Source: Streptomyces sp. CB01635 (lineage in GTDB: Bacteria; Actinomycetota; Actinomycetes; Streptomycetales; Streptomycetaceae). Taken from it: a stretch of DNA of 64,000 nt. The DNA is taken from NCBI RefSeq assembly GCF_002803065.1, contig NZ_NNBL01000021.1, positions 82,417-146,416 on the forward strand, written 5' to 3'. A program made the position numbers and the translations under genes. The first letter of the stretch is position 1. Every line of letters begins with the position of its first letter. Below, piece after piece: positions 49,760-58,405 of the stretch. The notes under the pieces were generated by a model. The model saw nothing but the letters and a program-made list of their open reading frames with translations, was not told the origin of the DNA and did not search any database.

Positions 49760-50512
49760 TCAGAACGCCACGTTGTAGATGAGCCCCGCCAGTGCGCCGC
49801 CGATCAGCGGCCCGGCCACCGGGATGACGGCGTAACCCCAGCCGGACGTGCCCTTGTTGGGGATCGGCAGGAACGAGTGCACGATGCGCGGGCCGAGGTC
49901 GCGCGCCGGGTTGATGGCGTACCCGGTGGGCCCACCGAGCGAGAGACCGATCCCGACGACCAGGAATGCCACGACGAGTACGGTCGTGCCGGACTCCCCG
50001 AGCCCCTTGGTGAGCCCGAACGCGAGGATGGGCAGCACGAGGGCGACGGTCGCGATGATCTCGGTGATCAGGTTGGCCACGGGGTTGTTGATCTCGGGGG
50101 TCGTGGAGAAGATCCCGAGCGTCGGAGTGGGCCCGTCGTCTTCTGCTTCGCCGTCGGCGGACTCCGATGTGACGTTGGCGTTGAACTGGGCCAGATAGAC
50201 GAGATAGGCCAGCACGGCGCCCAGCATCGCGCCGACCATCTGGCCGAGCAGATAGACCCAGACCTTGTCCCACTTGCCGGTGTCCACGGCGATGCCGATC
50301 GTCACCGCCGGGTTGAGCTGGCCCCCGGACAGGGGCGCGGCGGTGTACGCCCCGGCCAGTACGCCGAAGCCCCATCCGAACGCGATGACGACCCATCCCG
50401 AGGCTCTCGCCTTGGAATGCTTGAGCGTGACCGCGGCGCATACGCCGGCGCCGAACAGAATCAGGATCGCGGTCCCGATGACCTCACCGACGAAGATGTC
50501 TCCATTGCTCAT
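49760..50512 (-). CDS. glpF: Glycerol uptake facilitator
   Basis: The 250-residue MIP-family channel has six membrane segments and two NPA half-helices (GGQLNPAVTIG and GYAINPARDLGPR). The Asp after the second NPAR and the small selectivity-filter residues favour glycerol over water. An acidic loop (ESADGEAEDDGP) lies between helices 3 and 4. It precedes glpK. Confidence 0.95.
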   Translation of the reverse strand: MSNGDIFVGEVIGTAILILFGAGVCAAVTLKHSKARASGWVVIAFGWGFGVLAGAYTAAPLSGGQLNPAVTIGIAVDTGKWDKVWVYLLGQMVGAMLGAVLAYLVYLAQFNANVTSESADGEAEDDGPTPTLGIFSTTPEINNPVANLITEIIATVALVLPILAFGLTKGLGESGTTVLVVAFLVVGIGLSLGGPTGYAINPARDLGPRIVHSFLPIPNKGTSGWGYAVIPVAGPLIGGALAGLIYNVAF

Positions 50513-50875
50513 GGCGGCTCCTAGGCCCTCGCCCGGAGCGATACGCCCCGGTCCTCAGTGCAGGGTGCGTTTTCCATGGCTGGTTCTGGATGGCTCTGGC
50601 TGCAACGGCCGACGGCAGGCGTTCCCGCGCCCCGCCCGGCGCCCGCGACAAGCGTTCCCGCTCAGTCGGATCGCTCGTATCGCCGCAGAGAGAAGGCCCT
50701 GACCTGCCTGGACGCGACAGGAGAAGCCCGACGGACAGGCTGGGGCCCCGAGCGGCGGTGGGACGACGTGCGGCGATGCCGACTGACACGGGGAAGTGTT
50801 CACCGGCCGTGATGGAGCGTCAAGGTCGCGGACGGGAACGGTTGGCGGCGCCCGCCCGTACGGCCCGCGCCCGCT
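50513..50875. promoter_or_regulatory. Region upstream of glpF
   Basis: No gene is visible in this 363-base stretch. It must hold the glpF-glpK promoter. GCGTTCCCGC occurs twice (50619-50628 and 50652-50661), 33 bases apart, a spacing close to three helical turns, and could be a regulator site. No terminator hairpin is obvious for the upstream gene. Confidence 0.4.
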
Positions 50876-52564
50876 TCATCCCGTGGCTGCCCGGCCCGAT
50901 TCCGCTTCCGCGCGCGGTCCTGTCCCCGCCCAGGCGGCCCCGGACACCGGGGCCGCCCCCGAACGCATACCCCGCCGCACCTCGTGCCCCTGCGTGTCCG
51001 AGCGGCCGATGACCCAACTCGCCCCCGGCAGCGCCTTGGCGGCCTGCTTGAGCGGTGCCAGCGACGCGGCCGCCTGCCGGTGGTCGGCGACGCTGCCCGC
51101 CGCGCACAGCACCGTGGCGAGCGACATCGTGACGGGCCGCCCGCCTGCCGCCCAGGGCACGTCGAGTACCGCGGACGCCAGCGGATCGAGCGCGTCCGGA
51201 TCGGCCAGGACCAGGAAGTCGTCGCCCCCGATGTGCCCCACCCTGGTCGCCCCCGACGCGGCCCGTTCCAGGGACCTGCCCACCTCACGGATCAGATCGT
51301 CACCCGCGGCGAACCCCGCCCCGTCGTTGACCTGCTTGAACCCGTCGATGTCCAGCCAGCTCAGGGCGAACCCGCGCCCCTGCGCGATCCGCCGGTCCAC
51401 CTCGCCCGTGATGGCGTCCGAACCGGGCAGCCGCGTCAGCGGATTGAGCGCCGCCGCCTCCTCGACCCGGCTCTCGGCCAGCGCGCGCACGAGATCGGCG
51501 AGCCGCACGATGCCCACGCACCGGCCCCGCTTGTCGACGACCGCGACGTCGTCGGCCGTACGGCTGCGCTCGCCGTCCGCGAGTACGTCGAGGACCTCCC
51601 AGGCGGTGGCGTCCACGCCCACCGTGCGCGGCCGGTCACCGTGGCGGGCGGCCGGCCGGTCGGCGTAGAGCGCGTGCCCGTAGCGGCCCGACAGGGACAA
51701 CAGGAAGCGGTCCCGCTGCACCGAGCGCACCGGTGCGCCCGCCGAGTCCACCAGGAGCACGCCGGACACGTCGGGCGACCCGGTGAGCAGGGCGCGTACG
51801 CGCCCCGCCGAGGCCGATGCGGGCAGCAATGCGGCGGGCCGCACGAACTGGCGCACCGGCGGCCCCGAAGGCGGCGGCGACGCCACCGGGGGAGTGAGAG
51901 CCGGGACGTACACATCGGCCGCCGGCAGCCGTGACGGCGGCGCGAACAGCTCGCCCTGGGCCAGCTGCGCACCGGCCTCCCGAGCGGCGCCGCACTGCAA
52001 CTCCGTCTCCACGCCCTCGACGGCGAGCAGCGCGCCCAGCCCCTCGCACAGCGTCCGCATCGCGCTCACCGACGCGCGACGCGACAGCAGCGACGCATCG
52101 AGCTTCACGAGGCCCGGCGCCAGGTCGAACAGGAGCCGCAGTGGCAGGTCGCCGTCACCGACGCCGTCCGCACAGATCCGGAAGCCCTCCTCGCGCAGGG
52201 TCGTGACCCCCTCGAGGAGCGCCCGATGCGGCACGTGGGTGAACGGGGGACCGATGTCGACCGTCACTTCCCAGGGCAGCCGCCCCACGTCCCGGACAGC
52301 GTCCCGGAGTGCGGCGAGACCACCGAGGTCCGCCACCGTCCCCGCGAACACATTGACGTGCAGCGGCAGCAGCGTCTCCCGCTGCGCCGCCGAGCGCACC
52401 GCCAACGCGGCAAGGCGGCCGTCGAGTTCAGGGTCGCGCCGGGCCTGTGCCAGTACGTCGCCGACCTCCGGACGGGCGAGTATCTCCAGGGCCGCCACGG
52501 CGCCGGTCGTCAGGTTGACGACCGGCTGGAAGGCGAAACGGAGAGCGTCCGTCCAGGAAGGCAC
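50876..52564 (-). CDS. Degenerate-EAL, CBS-like and GGDEF domain protein
   Basis: The 562-residue soluble protein has an EAL-type fold first (about 1-215), where the EAL motif reads EILAR (27-31). The catalytic DDFG region reads DGVGDG, so phosphodiesterase activity is doubtful. A CBS/BaeS-like middle (about 255-375) precedes a C-terminal GGDEF domain with GGDDF at 446-450, which may be active or a GTP sensor. The EAL-first, GGDEF-last order is reversed from the common one. The start is a GTG with a weak ribosome binding site. Role in cyclic-di-GMP signalling is inferred. Confidence 0.82.
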   Translation of the reverse strand: MPSWTDALRFAFQPVVNLTTGAVAALEILARPEVGDVLAQARRDPELDGRLAALAVRSAAQRETLLPLHVNVFAGTVADLGGLAALRDAVRDVGRLPWEVTVDIGPPFTHVPHRALLEGVTTLREEGFRICADGVGDGDLPLRLLFDLAPGLVKLDASLLSRRASVSAMRTLCEGLGALLAVEGVETELQCGAAREAGAQLAQGELFAPPSRLPAADVYVPALTPPVASPPPSGPPVRQFVRPAALLPASASAGRVRALLTGSPDVSGVLLVDSAGAPVRSVQRDRFLLSLSGRYGHALYADRPAARHGDRPRTVGVDATAWEVLDVLADGERSRTADDVAVVDKRGRCVGIVRLADLVRALAESRVEEAAALNPLTRLPGSDAITGEVDRRIAQGRGFALSWLDIDGFKQVNDGAGFAAGDDLIREVGRSLERAASGATRVGHIGGDDFLVLADPDALDPLASAVLDVPWAAGGRPVTMSLATVLCAAGSVADHRQAAASLAPLKQAAKALPGASWVIGRSDTQGHEVRRGMRSGAAPVSGAAWAGTGPRAEAESGRAATG

Positions 52565-52670
52565 GGAAGCATAATGGCGCCCCCGGCGCGCGCCCAGGCG
52601 CAGTTCACGAGCTGTTCACGCACCCTTTTCGGCCGAACACGCAGCGTACGGATCCATAGGAGGCCGCCGG

Positions 52671-53861
52671 TCAGCGGACCGCGACCACGGACGAGCCGTG
52701 CCCGAACAGTCCCTGATTCGCCGTGATTCCCACGCGCGCGTCCGCCACCTGCCGGGCGCCCGCCGTGCCGCGCAGCTGCCATGTCAGCTCGCAGACCTGG
52801 GCGATGGCCTGTGCGGGGACCGCCTCTCCGAAGGACGCGAGTCCGCCACTGGCGTTCACGGGTATGCGCCCGCCCGTCGCCGTCGCCCCCTCCCTCAGCA
52901 GCTTCGCCGCCTCGCCCTCGCCGCAGAGCCCCAGATCCTCGTACCACTGGAGCTCCAGAGCGGTCGACAGGTCGTACACCTCGGCGAGGGAGAGGTCTTC
53001 CGGGCCGATTCCGGCCTCCTCGTACGCGGCCCGCGCGATGGAGGCACGGAAGGTGACACCGTCCGGCTCGACGGCCGCGGCCGAGTCGGTGGCGATGTCC
53101 GGGAGGTCGAGCACCGTGTTCGGATACGTGGGCGTGACCGTCGACACCGCGCGGATCCGCACCGGGTTGCGCACTCCGTGTTTGCGCGCGAACTCCATGC
53201 CGCACAGCACGAGCGCGGCCGCCCCGTCGGACGTGGCGCAGATGTCCAGGAGCCGCAGTGGATCCGCGACGACCGCCGACGCGGCCACCTCGTCGGCCGT
53301 CACCGTCTTGCGGTACCGGGCATTCGGATTGAGCGCGCCCGCCGCCGCGTTCTTCACCTTGACCTGCGCGAAGTCTTCCAGCGTGTCCCCGTGCACGGCC
53401 ATGCGCCGACGCGCGTACAGGCCGAAGTACGCCGGGTTGGTCGCGCCGAGGACCCGGAACCGCAGCCAGTCCGGGTCGTCGTGCCGGTCCCCGCCCGCGG
53501 GCCGGAAGAACCCCTTGGGAGCGGCGTCGGCACCCACCACGAGCACGACGTCGGCGAGCCCCGCGAGGATCTGCGTACGCGCCGCGTTGACCGCCTGGGC
53601 GCCCGAGGCGCACGCCGCGTACACGCTCGCGACCCGCGCGCCCTGCCAGCCGAGCGCCTTCGCGAACGTCGCGCCCGCCACATAGCCCGGGTATCCGCCC
53701 CGCACCGTGTCCGCGCCCACGACGGAGTCCACGTCGCGCCAGTCGACCCCGGCGTCGGCGAGCGCCGCCCGCGCCGCCACCGTCCCGTACTCGACGAATC
53801 CGCGCCCCCACTTGCCCCAGGGGTGCATGCCCGCCCCGAGCACCGCCACGTCGTCCGTCAT
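52671..53861 (-). CDS. Thiolase-like lipid-transfer protein (Ltp type)
   Basis: The 396-residue thiolase-fold protein has the nucleophile position Cys84 (YAACASGAQ) and NASGG in the C-terminal half. The usual GHP catalytic motif is changed to FGEAVPAQ, and GHGSSV at the end replaces the classical second cysteine loop. Such changes occur in Ltp2-like thiolase-fold enzymes that act as retro-aldolases with a DUF35 partner in steroid side-chain degradation. A DUF35 gene is translationally coupled upstream (ATGA), which supports this type. The substrate is unknown. Confidence 0.83.
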   Translation of the reverse strand: MTDDVAVLGAGMHPWGKWGRGFVEYGTVAARAALADAGVDWRDVDSVVGADTVRGGYPGYVAGATFAKALGWQGARVASVYAACASGAQAVNAARTQILAGLADVVLVVGADAAPKGFFRPAGGDRHDDPDWLRFRVLGATNPAYFGLYARRRMAVHGDTLEDFAQVKVKNAAAGALNPNARYRKTVTADEVAASAVVADPLRLLDICATSDGAAALVLCGMEFARKHGVRNPVRIRAVSTVTPTYPNTVLDLPDIATDSAAAVEPDGVTFRASIARAAYEEAGIGPEDLSLAEVYDLSTALELQWYEDLGLCGEGEAAKLLREGATATGGRIPVNASGGLASFGEAVPAQAIAQVCELTWQLRGTAGARQVADARVGITANQGLFGHGSSVVAVR

Positions 53862-54337
53862 GCCGCCACCCCCGTCGGCCGCCAGTGCCACGCCGTCCAG
53901 GTCGTGTCCCCGTCCTCGTCGAGCACGCCGGGCACGACCTCCACCTCCATGCCCACCTCCAGGTCGGCCACGGAGACTCCGGGAACCGCCTGCCCGAGCA
54001 CCACCATGCGCTCCGCCTCCAGCTCCACAGCGATCAACGCGTAGGGCTGCCATGGAAGTTCCGGATCGGATACGTACGGCGCGGGCGGCCGGTACCGGCT
54101 GTCCGTGTACGACCAGACCCGGCCGCGCGGGGAGAGCGGCACGGAGAGCAGCTCACCTCCGGTGCAGCCGGGGTTGCGGCAGAAGGTGTCCTCGCGGGGG
54201 AAGAAGACCGAGGCGCAGGCCGAGCAGCGCGTGCCGAGCAGCCGGAAGTCCTCTCCCTCCCCGGTGAACCAATCGGCCACGACAGGTGTGCGCGTACGCG
54301 ACAAGGCCCCTCCCGCGCTGGATTCCGACGACGCCAC
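53858..54337 (-). CDS. DUF35 OB-fold/zinc-ribbon protein
   Basis: The 159-residue protein has a zinc ribbon (CSAC and CRNPGC, four cysteines) followed by an OB fold (GRVWSYTDSRYRPP, ALIAVELEAERMVVLGQ). DUF35 proteins are small partners of Ltp-type thiolase-fold enzymes and bind acyl-CoA or assist aldol cleavage. The GTG start is tentative because no good ribosome binding site precedes it. It overlaps the thiolase-like gene by 4 bases. Confidence 0.87.
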   Translation of the reverse strand: MASSESSAGGALSRTRTPVVADWFTGEGEDFRLLGTRCSACASVFFPREDTFCRNPGCTGGELLSVPLSPRGRVWSYTDSRYRPPAPYVSDPELPWQPYALIAVELEAERMVVLGQAVPGVSVADLEVGMEVEVVPGVLDEDGDTTWTAWHWRPTGVAA

Positions 54338-54364
54338 CAGAACACCAGCAGATCTGATGGATCG

Positions 54365-55189
54365 TCAGAAGTGTGCCATGGGCCGGCCGCTCAGGGAACG
54401 CCGCGAGATGGGGAAGTCGAAGTACGTGTCCGGGAAGAGCTCCGGCTTGTACGTGAAGTGCCACCACTCCTCGGGCAGGTTCACGAACCCCTGCGCGGCC
54501 AGGGCGCCCCGCAGGAGGTCACGGTTCGCCCGCTGCGCCCCCTGGATCCGCGGGTCATCGGTGTGGGCGAGCGTGTCGAAACAGTCGAAGCCCGTACCCA
54601 TGTCCACCGAGTTGTCGGGGAAACGGTCCTTCTTCGGCCCGTAGCAGGGCGCCAGCCGCTCACCGGGCACGTACGCGCGCGTGGGCACCGCCGGCAGTTT
54701 CACGACGGTCAGATCGAGCGTGGAGCCCCGGCTGTGCCCGGACTTCTCCGCGATGTATCCGTCGGCGAACAGTCGCGTCTTGTCGACCTGCGGATAGAAC
54801 TCCGCCTTCATCCGCTGGTCGTCGAGGTCCTTGGCCCAGCGCACGAAGTGGTCGACCGCCCGCTGCGGCCGGTAGCAGTCGTACACCTTCAGCGAGTAAC
54901 CCCGCTTCAGGAGCCCCGCCTGCGCCTTGTGGAGCGCCTTCGCGGCAGGTTCGGTGAGGATGCACATCGGCTTCTCGTAGCCGTCCACAGGCGCCCCGAC
55001 GAAGTTGTGCGGAGTGATGTAGCGGATCTCCTGGATGATCGTCGGGTCGACGTCCCGCAGCGCCACGAACTGCGCGGGAGCCTTGGGCTCGGGCTTCGCC
55101 TGCGCGGCGCTGGGAGCGGCGGCGGTCCACAGGAGCGCGGCGGCAGCGGTGACGGCGAGTCTGCGTAGGGCAGTTGCTGTTCGTGTCAT
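54365..55189 (-). CDS. Secreted D-Ala-D-Ala dipeptidase (VanX-like, M15D)
   Basis: The 274-residue protein starts with a typical signal peptide (RRLAVTAAAALLWTAAAPSAAQA, cleavage near residue 31), so it acts outside the membrane. The M15 zinc site is complete: SGHSRGSTLD (SxHxxGxxxD) and EWWHFTY, with YDCYRPQRAV as the Arg-containing substrate motif. It would cut D-Ala-D-Ala dipeptides; family members serve in peptidoglycan recycling or, as cytosolic VanX, in vancomycin resistance. No vanHA genes are near and the signal peptide argues against a resistance VanX. Confidence 0.9.
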   Translation of the reverse strand: MTRTATALRRLAVTAAAALLWTAAAPSAAQAKPEPKAPAQFVALRDVDPTIIQEIRYITPHNFVGAPVDGYEKPMCILTEPAAKALHKAQAGLLKRGYSLKVYDCYRPQRAVDHFVRWAKDLDDQRMKAEFYPQVDKTRLFADGYIAEKSGHSRGSTLDLTVVKLPAVPTRAYVPGERLAPCYGPKKDRFPDNSVDMGTGFDCFDTLAHTDDPRIQGAQRANRDLLRGALAAQGFVNLPEEWWHFTYKPELFPDTYFDFPISRRSLSGRPMAHF

Positions 55190-55261
55190 GAACCCTGCAT
55201 CTATCAGGATCAAGGGTGGCCAGGGAAGAGCGGCGCTTCGCGATCGGATACAGTCCGCGGC

Positions 55262-55795
55262 GTGTCAGCACCCCACCACATAACCAACGCCGTTCCGGAT
55301 TCTCACTGTTCGAGCTGTGGAACCGCCTACGGACCCGACGTCTCGGGATGGCCGCGCACGTGCCCGGCCTGCGCCGACGTGAGCTACCGCAACCCCCTGC
55401 CGGTCGCGGTCGCCCTCCAGGCCGTCTACGACAGCCGCGGTTCCGCTCTCGTCGTGATCACCCGGACCATCGCCCCCGCGCGCGGGGGAGTCGCCCTGCC
55501 CGGCGGGTTCGTCGACCACAGGGAGGACTGGAAGGACGCCGTCGTCCGTGAGCTCAAGGAGGAGACGGGCATCGAGGCGGCGAGCCGCGACGTGCGCCTC
55601 GCCGACGCGATGAGCTCGCCCGACGGACACCTGCTCCTGTTCGGCCTCCTCCCGGAACGTCCGGCCGCCGAACTGCCCGAGCCCGCCGTCACTGACGAGA
55701 CCGAAGGCTGGCACCTCCTGCGCCGCCCGGCCGAACTCGCCTTCCCTCTCCACACCCTGGCCGCCCGCGCCTGGTTCGAGGGCCGCTACGTGTGA
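55262..55795 (+). CDS. Nudix hydrolase with N-terminal zinc ribbon
   Basis: The 177-residue protein has a zinc ribbon (CSSC ... CPAC, about 16-36) and a complete Nudix box from GGFVDHRE to VRELKEETGI. The zinc-ribbon/Nudix layout resembles NADH pyrophosphatase-like or ADP-ribose-type hydrolases; the substrate is not determined. The GTG start lies 72 bases from the divergent dipeptidase gene. Confidence 0.88.
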   Translation: MSAPHHITNAVPDSHCSSCGTAYGPDVSGWPRTCPACADVSYRNPLPVAVALQAVYDSRGSALVVITRTIAPARGGVALPGGFVDHREDWKDAVVRELKEETGIEAASRDVRLADAMSSPDGHLLLFGLLPERPAAELPEPAVTDETEGWHLLRRPAELAFPLHTLAARAWFEGRYV

Positions 55796-55833
55796 CGCGC
55801 GCAGCCGCATGACCTCCCCAGCCCTCTGAACGC

Positions 55834-58191
55834 TCAGAGCCCGCGGATCCGCACCGGGTACGCGGGCTCGGCCGGCCTTCCCTCGTCCTGCCGCTCCACC
55901 ACCACACTGCCCCCGCTCCACCGCGTGGTGTAGCGCTGAACGTCCGGTGCCTGCCAGCCGTCACCGACGTCGGGCACGACAACCCCGCCGCCGGTACGCC
56001 CCTGCGCCGGAGCCCACACCTCAAGGCACAACTCCCCGTCCTCGCCCCGCACCGGGATCACCGCGCCCGCCCGCGCGAAGACGGGAACACGGGACAGCGG
56101 CGCGTCCACCAGAACCTGACCGGGCCCCTCGTGAGCCTGCCCGCTCTCCGTGTCGTACCAGCGCCCACGCGGCAGTCGCACCGCCCGCCGGTCCGCACCC
56201 GGCTCCAGGACCGGAGCCACCAACACGGAGTCACCCAACAAGAACGCGTCCTCGCAGTCCCGCAACTCCCTGTCCTCCGGAGCTCCCCACCACACAGGCC
56301 GCGCATATGGAGCGCCCGTACGCCGCGCGAGATGAGCCAGCGTCACGAAGTACGGCAGCAGCCGCCTGCGCTCGACGAGCGCCACGCGCGCGTGCCCCAG
56401 CACCTCGTCACCGAACTCCCACGGCTCCCGACGCCCCGCCCGCAGCGCCGCATGCGTACGGAACAGCGGCAGATACGCACCCAGCTGGAGCCACCGCAGA
56501 TACAGCTCAGGAGACGGATCACCGTCGAACCCGCCCACGTCCGGGCCCGAATACGGCACTCCGCACAACCCGAGGCCCAGCACCAGGGACAACGACGCGC
56601 GCAAACCGGGCCACCCCGTGGCCACATCCCCGGACCACGTCCCTCCGTAGCGCTGCATCCCCGCCCAGCCCGAGCGCGAGAAGAGGAACGGCCGCTCCTG
56701 GGGCCGCAGTTCACGCAGCCCCTCGTACCCGGCGCGTGCCATGCACAGCCCGTACACGTTGTGCGCCTCCCGATGGCAACCGCCCCGCCCCTCCAGGGAG
56801 TGCCGTGCCGAACGGGGCAGCGTCGGGTCACCGAACGCGGCGAACGACGCCGGCTCGTTCATGTCGTGCCAGAACCCCGAGAACCCCTGGGCGAGCCGCT
56901 CCTCGTACAGGCCGCCCCACCACTTGCGCACCGCGCGGTCGGTGAAGTCGGGGTATACGGACTCACCCGGCCACACCACGCCACGTACCGGTCTCCCCGC
57001 AGCGTCCTTCACAAAGGCGTCCACGGACGCTCCCGCGTCGTACACGGCGTTACCCGCCTCCGCCTTGACCGCGGGGTCGACGATCGACACCAGCCGCACA
57101 CCTTCCCCGCGCAGCTCCTCGGCGAGCCGCGGGAGCCCCGGATACGTCTCCTGGTCGACCGTGAACACCTGAAACGCGTCGAGATGATCGATGTCCAGAT
57201 GCACCGCGTCGAGCGGAAGCCCCCGCTCCCGGTAGCCCGCGACGATCCGCCGCACTTCGTGCCCCCCGCCGAAGCCCCAGCGCGCATGCTGATACCCGAG
57301 TGCCCAGGCCGGCGGCAGCGCGGGCGCACCGGTCAGCGACGTCCACGCGCGCAGCACGCGCGCGGGGGCACCCACCATGACCCAGCAGCGCAGCGGCCCG
57401 CCCTCCATCCGGACCTCGCACGTCCCCGCCCGGTCGTGCCCGGAACCGGCGCCCTCCGCGCCCTCCGACAGGGTCACCGTGCCGTCCCACGAGTTGTCGT
57501 GGAACACCAGATGGGTGCCGGCGTCGGCAACCACCATCTGCACCGGCATGGTCAGATACAGCGGATCGTCACCAGGCCCGAAGGAACCGCCCGGATCGGT
57601 GTTCCACAGCCGGTACGCGCCGTCCCGCAGCCGAGGCCCCGAGGCCCGGCCGCCCAGCCCGAAGAACCGCGCGTCGGCGGCCACCTCGGACCGCTGCACC
57701 CACCGCGCCTCGCCCCCGCCCACAGGCTCCCACCAACGCGGCGGCAGATCACGCCGCAGCACCACACCCCCCGGAGTGCACACGGAGACGGCGCCGTGCC
57801 GCGACACGACGACGGTCACCCGCTCCGCCACCACCCGCCAGCCGCCGTCCTTGTCCGGCTCCAGGACAGCCCGGGGATCCGGTTGCGGACATGAACCCGC
57901 CAGTGCGTACGACGGTTCCGGGTCCGCCCCGTCCCAGCCCCAGAAGGCCGCGCCCGTCACCGTCACCGTGATCCGCAGTCGGGACCGCGTGAACCGGACG
58001 ACACCACCACCGGGCGCCGGCTCGGCCCCCGTCACCGGACCCGGCACCCGCGCCCGTTCCGGCCCCCGGCGCCGCAGACCCACCGCATCGGCCCGCTTCC
58101 TGCGCCACGAGGAGCGCACCGCCCGCAAACCCTGGACCGCACCCACCAAGCCAACCGCCCTCACCGCGCGTACCAGGTCACGACCGTTCAT
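55834..58191 (-). CDS. Glycoside hydrolase family 31 alpha-glucosidase
   Basis: The 785-residue protein has the GH31 layout: N-terminal beta-sandwich, catalytic barrel starting near PPAWALGYQ, and C-terminal beta domains. The nucleophile motif reads GFWHDMNEPASF and the acid/base region SGPDVGGFDGD. No signal peptide is seen, so it is probably cytosolic and acts on maltose-type oligosaccharides or alpha-glucosides. The ATG at 58191 is chosen because AGGGTGA sits just upstream; a GTG three codons earlier is possible. Confidence 0.92.
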   Translation of the reverse strand: MNGRDLVRAVRAVGLVGAVQGLRAVRSSWRRKRADAVGLRRRGPERARVPGPVTGAEPAPGGGVVRFTRSRLRITVTVTGAAFWGWDGADPEPSYALAGSCPQPDPRAVLEPDKDGGWRVVAERVTVVVSRHGAVSVCTPGGVVLRRDLPPRWWEPVGGGEARWVQRSEVAADARFFGLGGRASGPRLRDGAYRLWNTDPGGSFGPGDDPLYLTMPVQMVVADAGTHLVFHDNSWDGTVTLSEGAEGAGSGHDRAGTCEVRMEGGPLRCWVMVGAPARVLRAWTSLTGAPALPPAWALGYQHARWGFGGGHEVRRIVAGYRERGLPLDAVHLDIDHLDAFQVFTVDQETYPGLPRLAEELRGEGVRLVSIVDPAVKAEAGNAVYDAGASVDAFVKDAAGRPVRGVVWPGESVYPDFTDRAVRKWWGGLYEERLAQGFSGFWHDMNEPASFAAFGDPTLPRSARHSLEGRGGCHREAHNVYGLCMARAGYEGLRELRPQERPFLFSRSGWAGMQRYGGTWSGDVATGWPGLRASLSLVLGLGLCGVPYSGPDVGGFDGDPSPELYLRWLQLGAYLPLFRTHAALRAGRREPWEFGDEVLGHARVALVERRRLLPYFVTLAHLARRTGAPYARPVWWGAPEDRELRDCEDAFLLGDSVLVAPVLEPGADRRAVRLPRGRWYDTESGQAHEGPGQVLVDAPLSRVPVFARAGAVIPVRGEDGELCLEVWAPAQGRTGGGVVVPDVGDGWQAPDVQRYTTRWSGGSVVVERQDEGRPAEPAYPVRIRGL

Positions 58192-58405
58192 GCTGCTCAC
58201 CCTGTCATTGCGGGGCGCGCAATAGTGAGTCGTTCAACTGCCGTTCATCCGTGGTGGCAGCACATCTTCACGACACGGACTATGTGGGGCGCAACCTGGT
58301 GCGGAAGTCGATCACGTGGCATCGTCCCTGTCAGCCGCGTCACGCGCACACACCGGCCCGTGCGCGGGACCGACGCACACCACGCGTACATCCGGGAGCC
58401 GCCCC

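Noticed and set aside
54365..55189. Vancomycin resistance VanX
   Set aside because: It has a signal peptide and lacks vanH/vanA neighbours, so a peptidoglycan-recycling role fits better.
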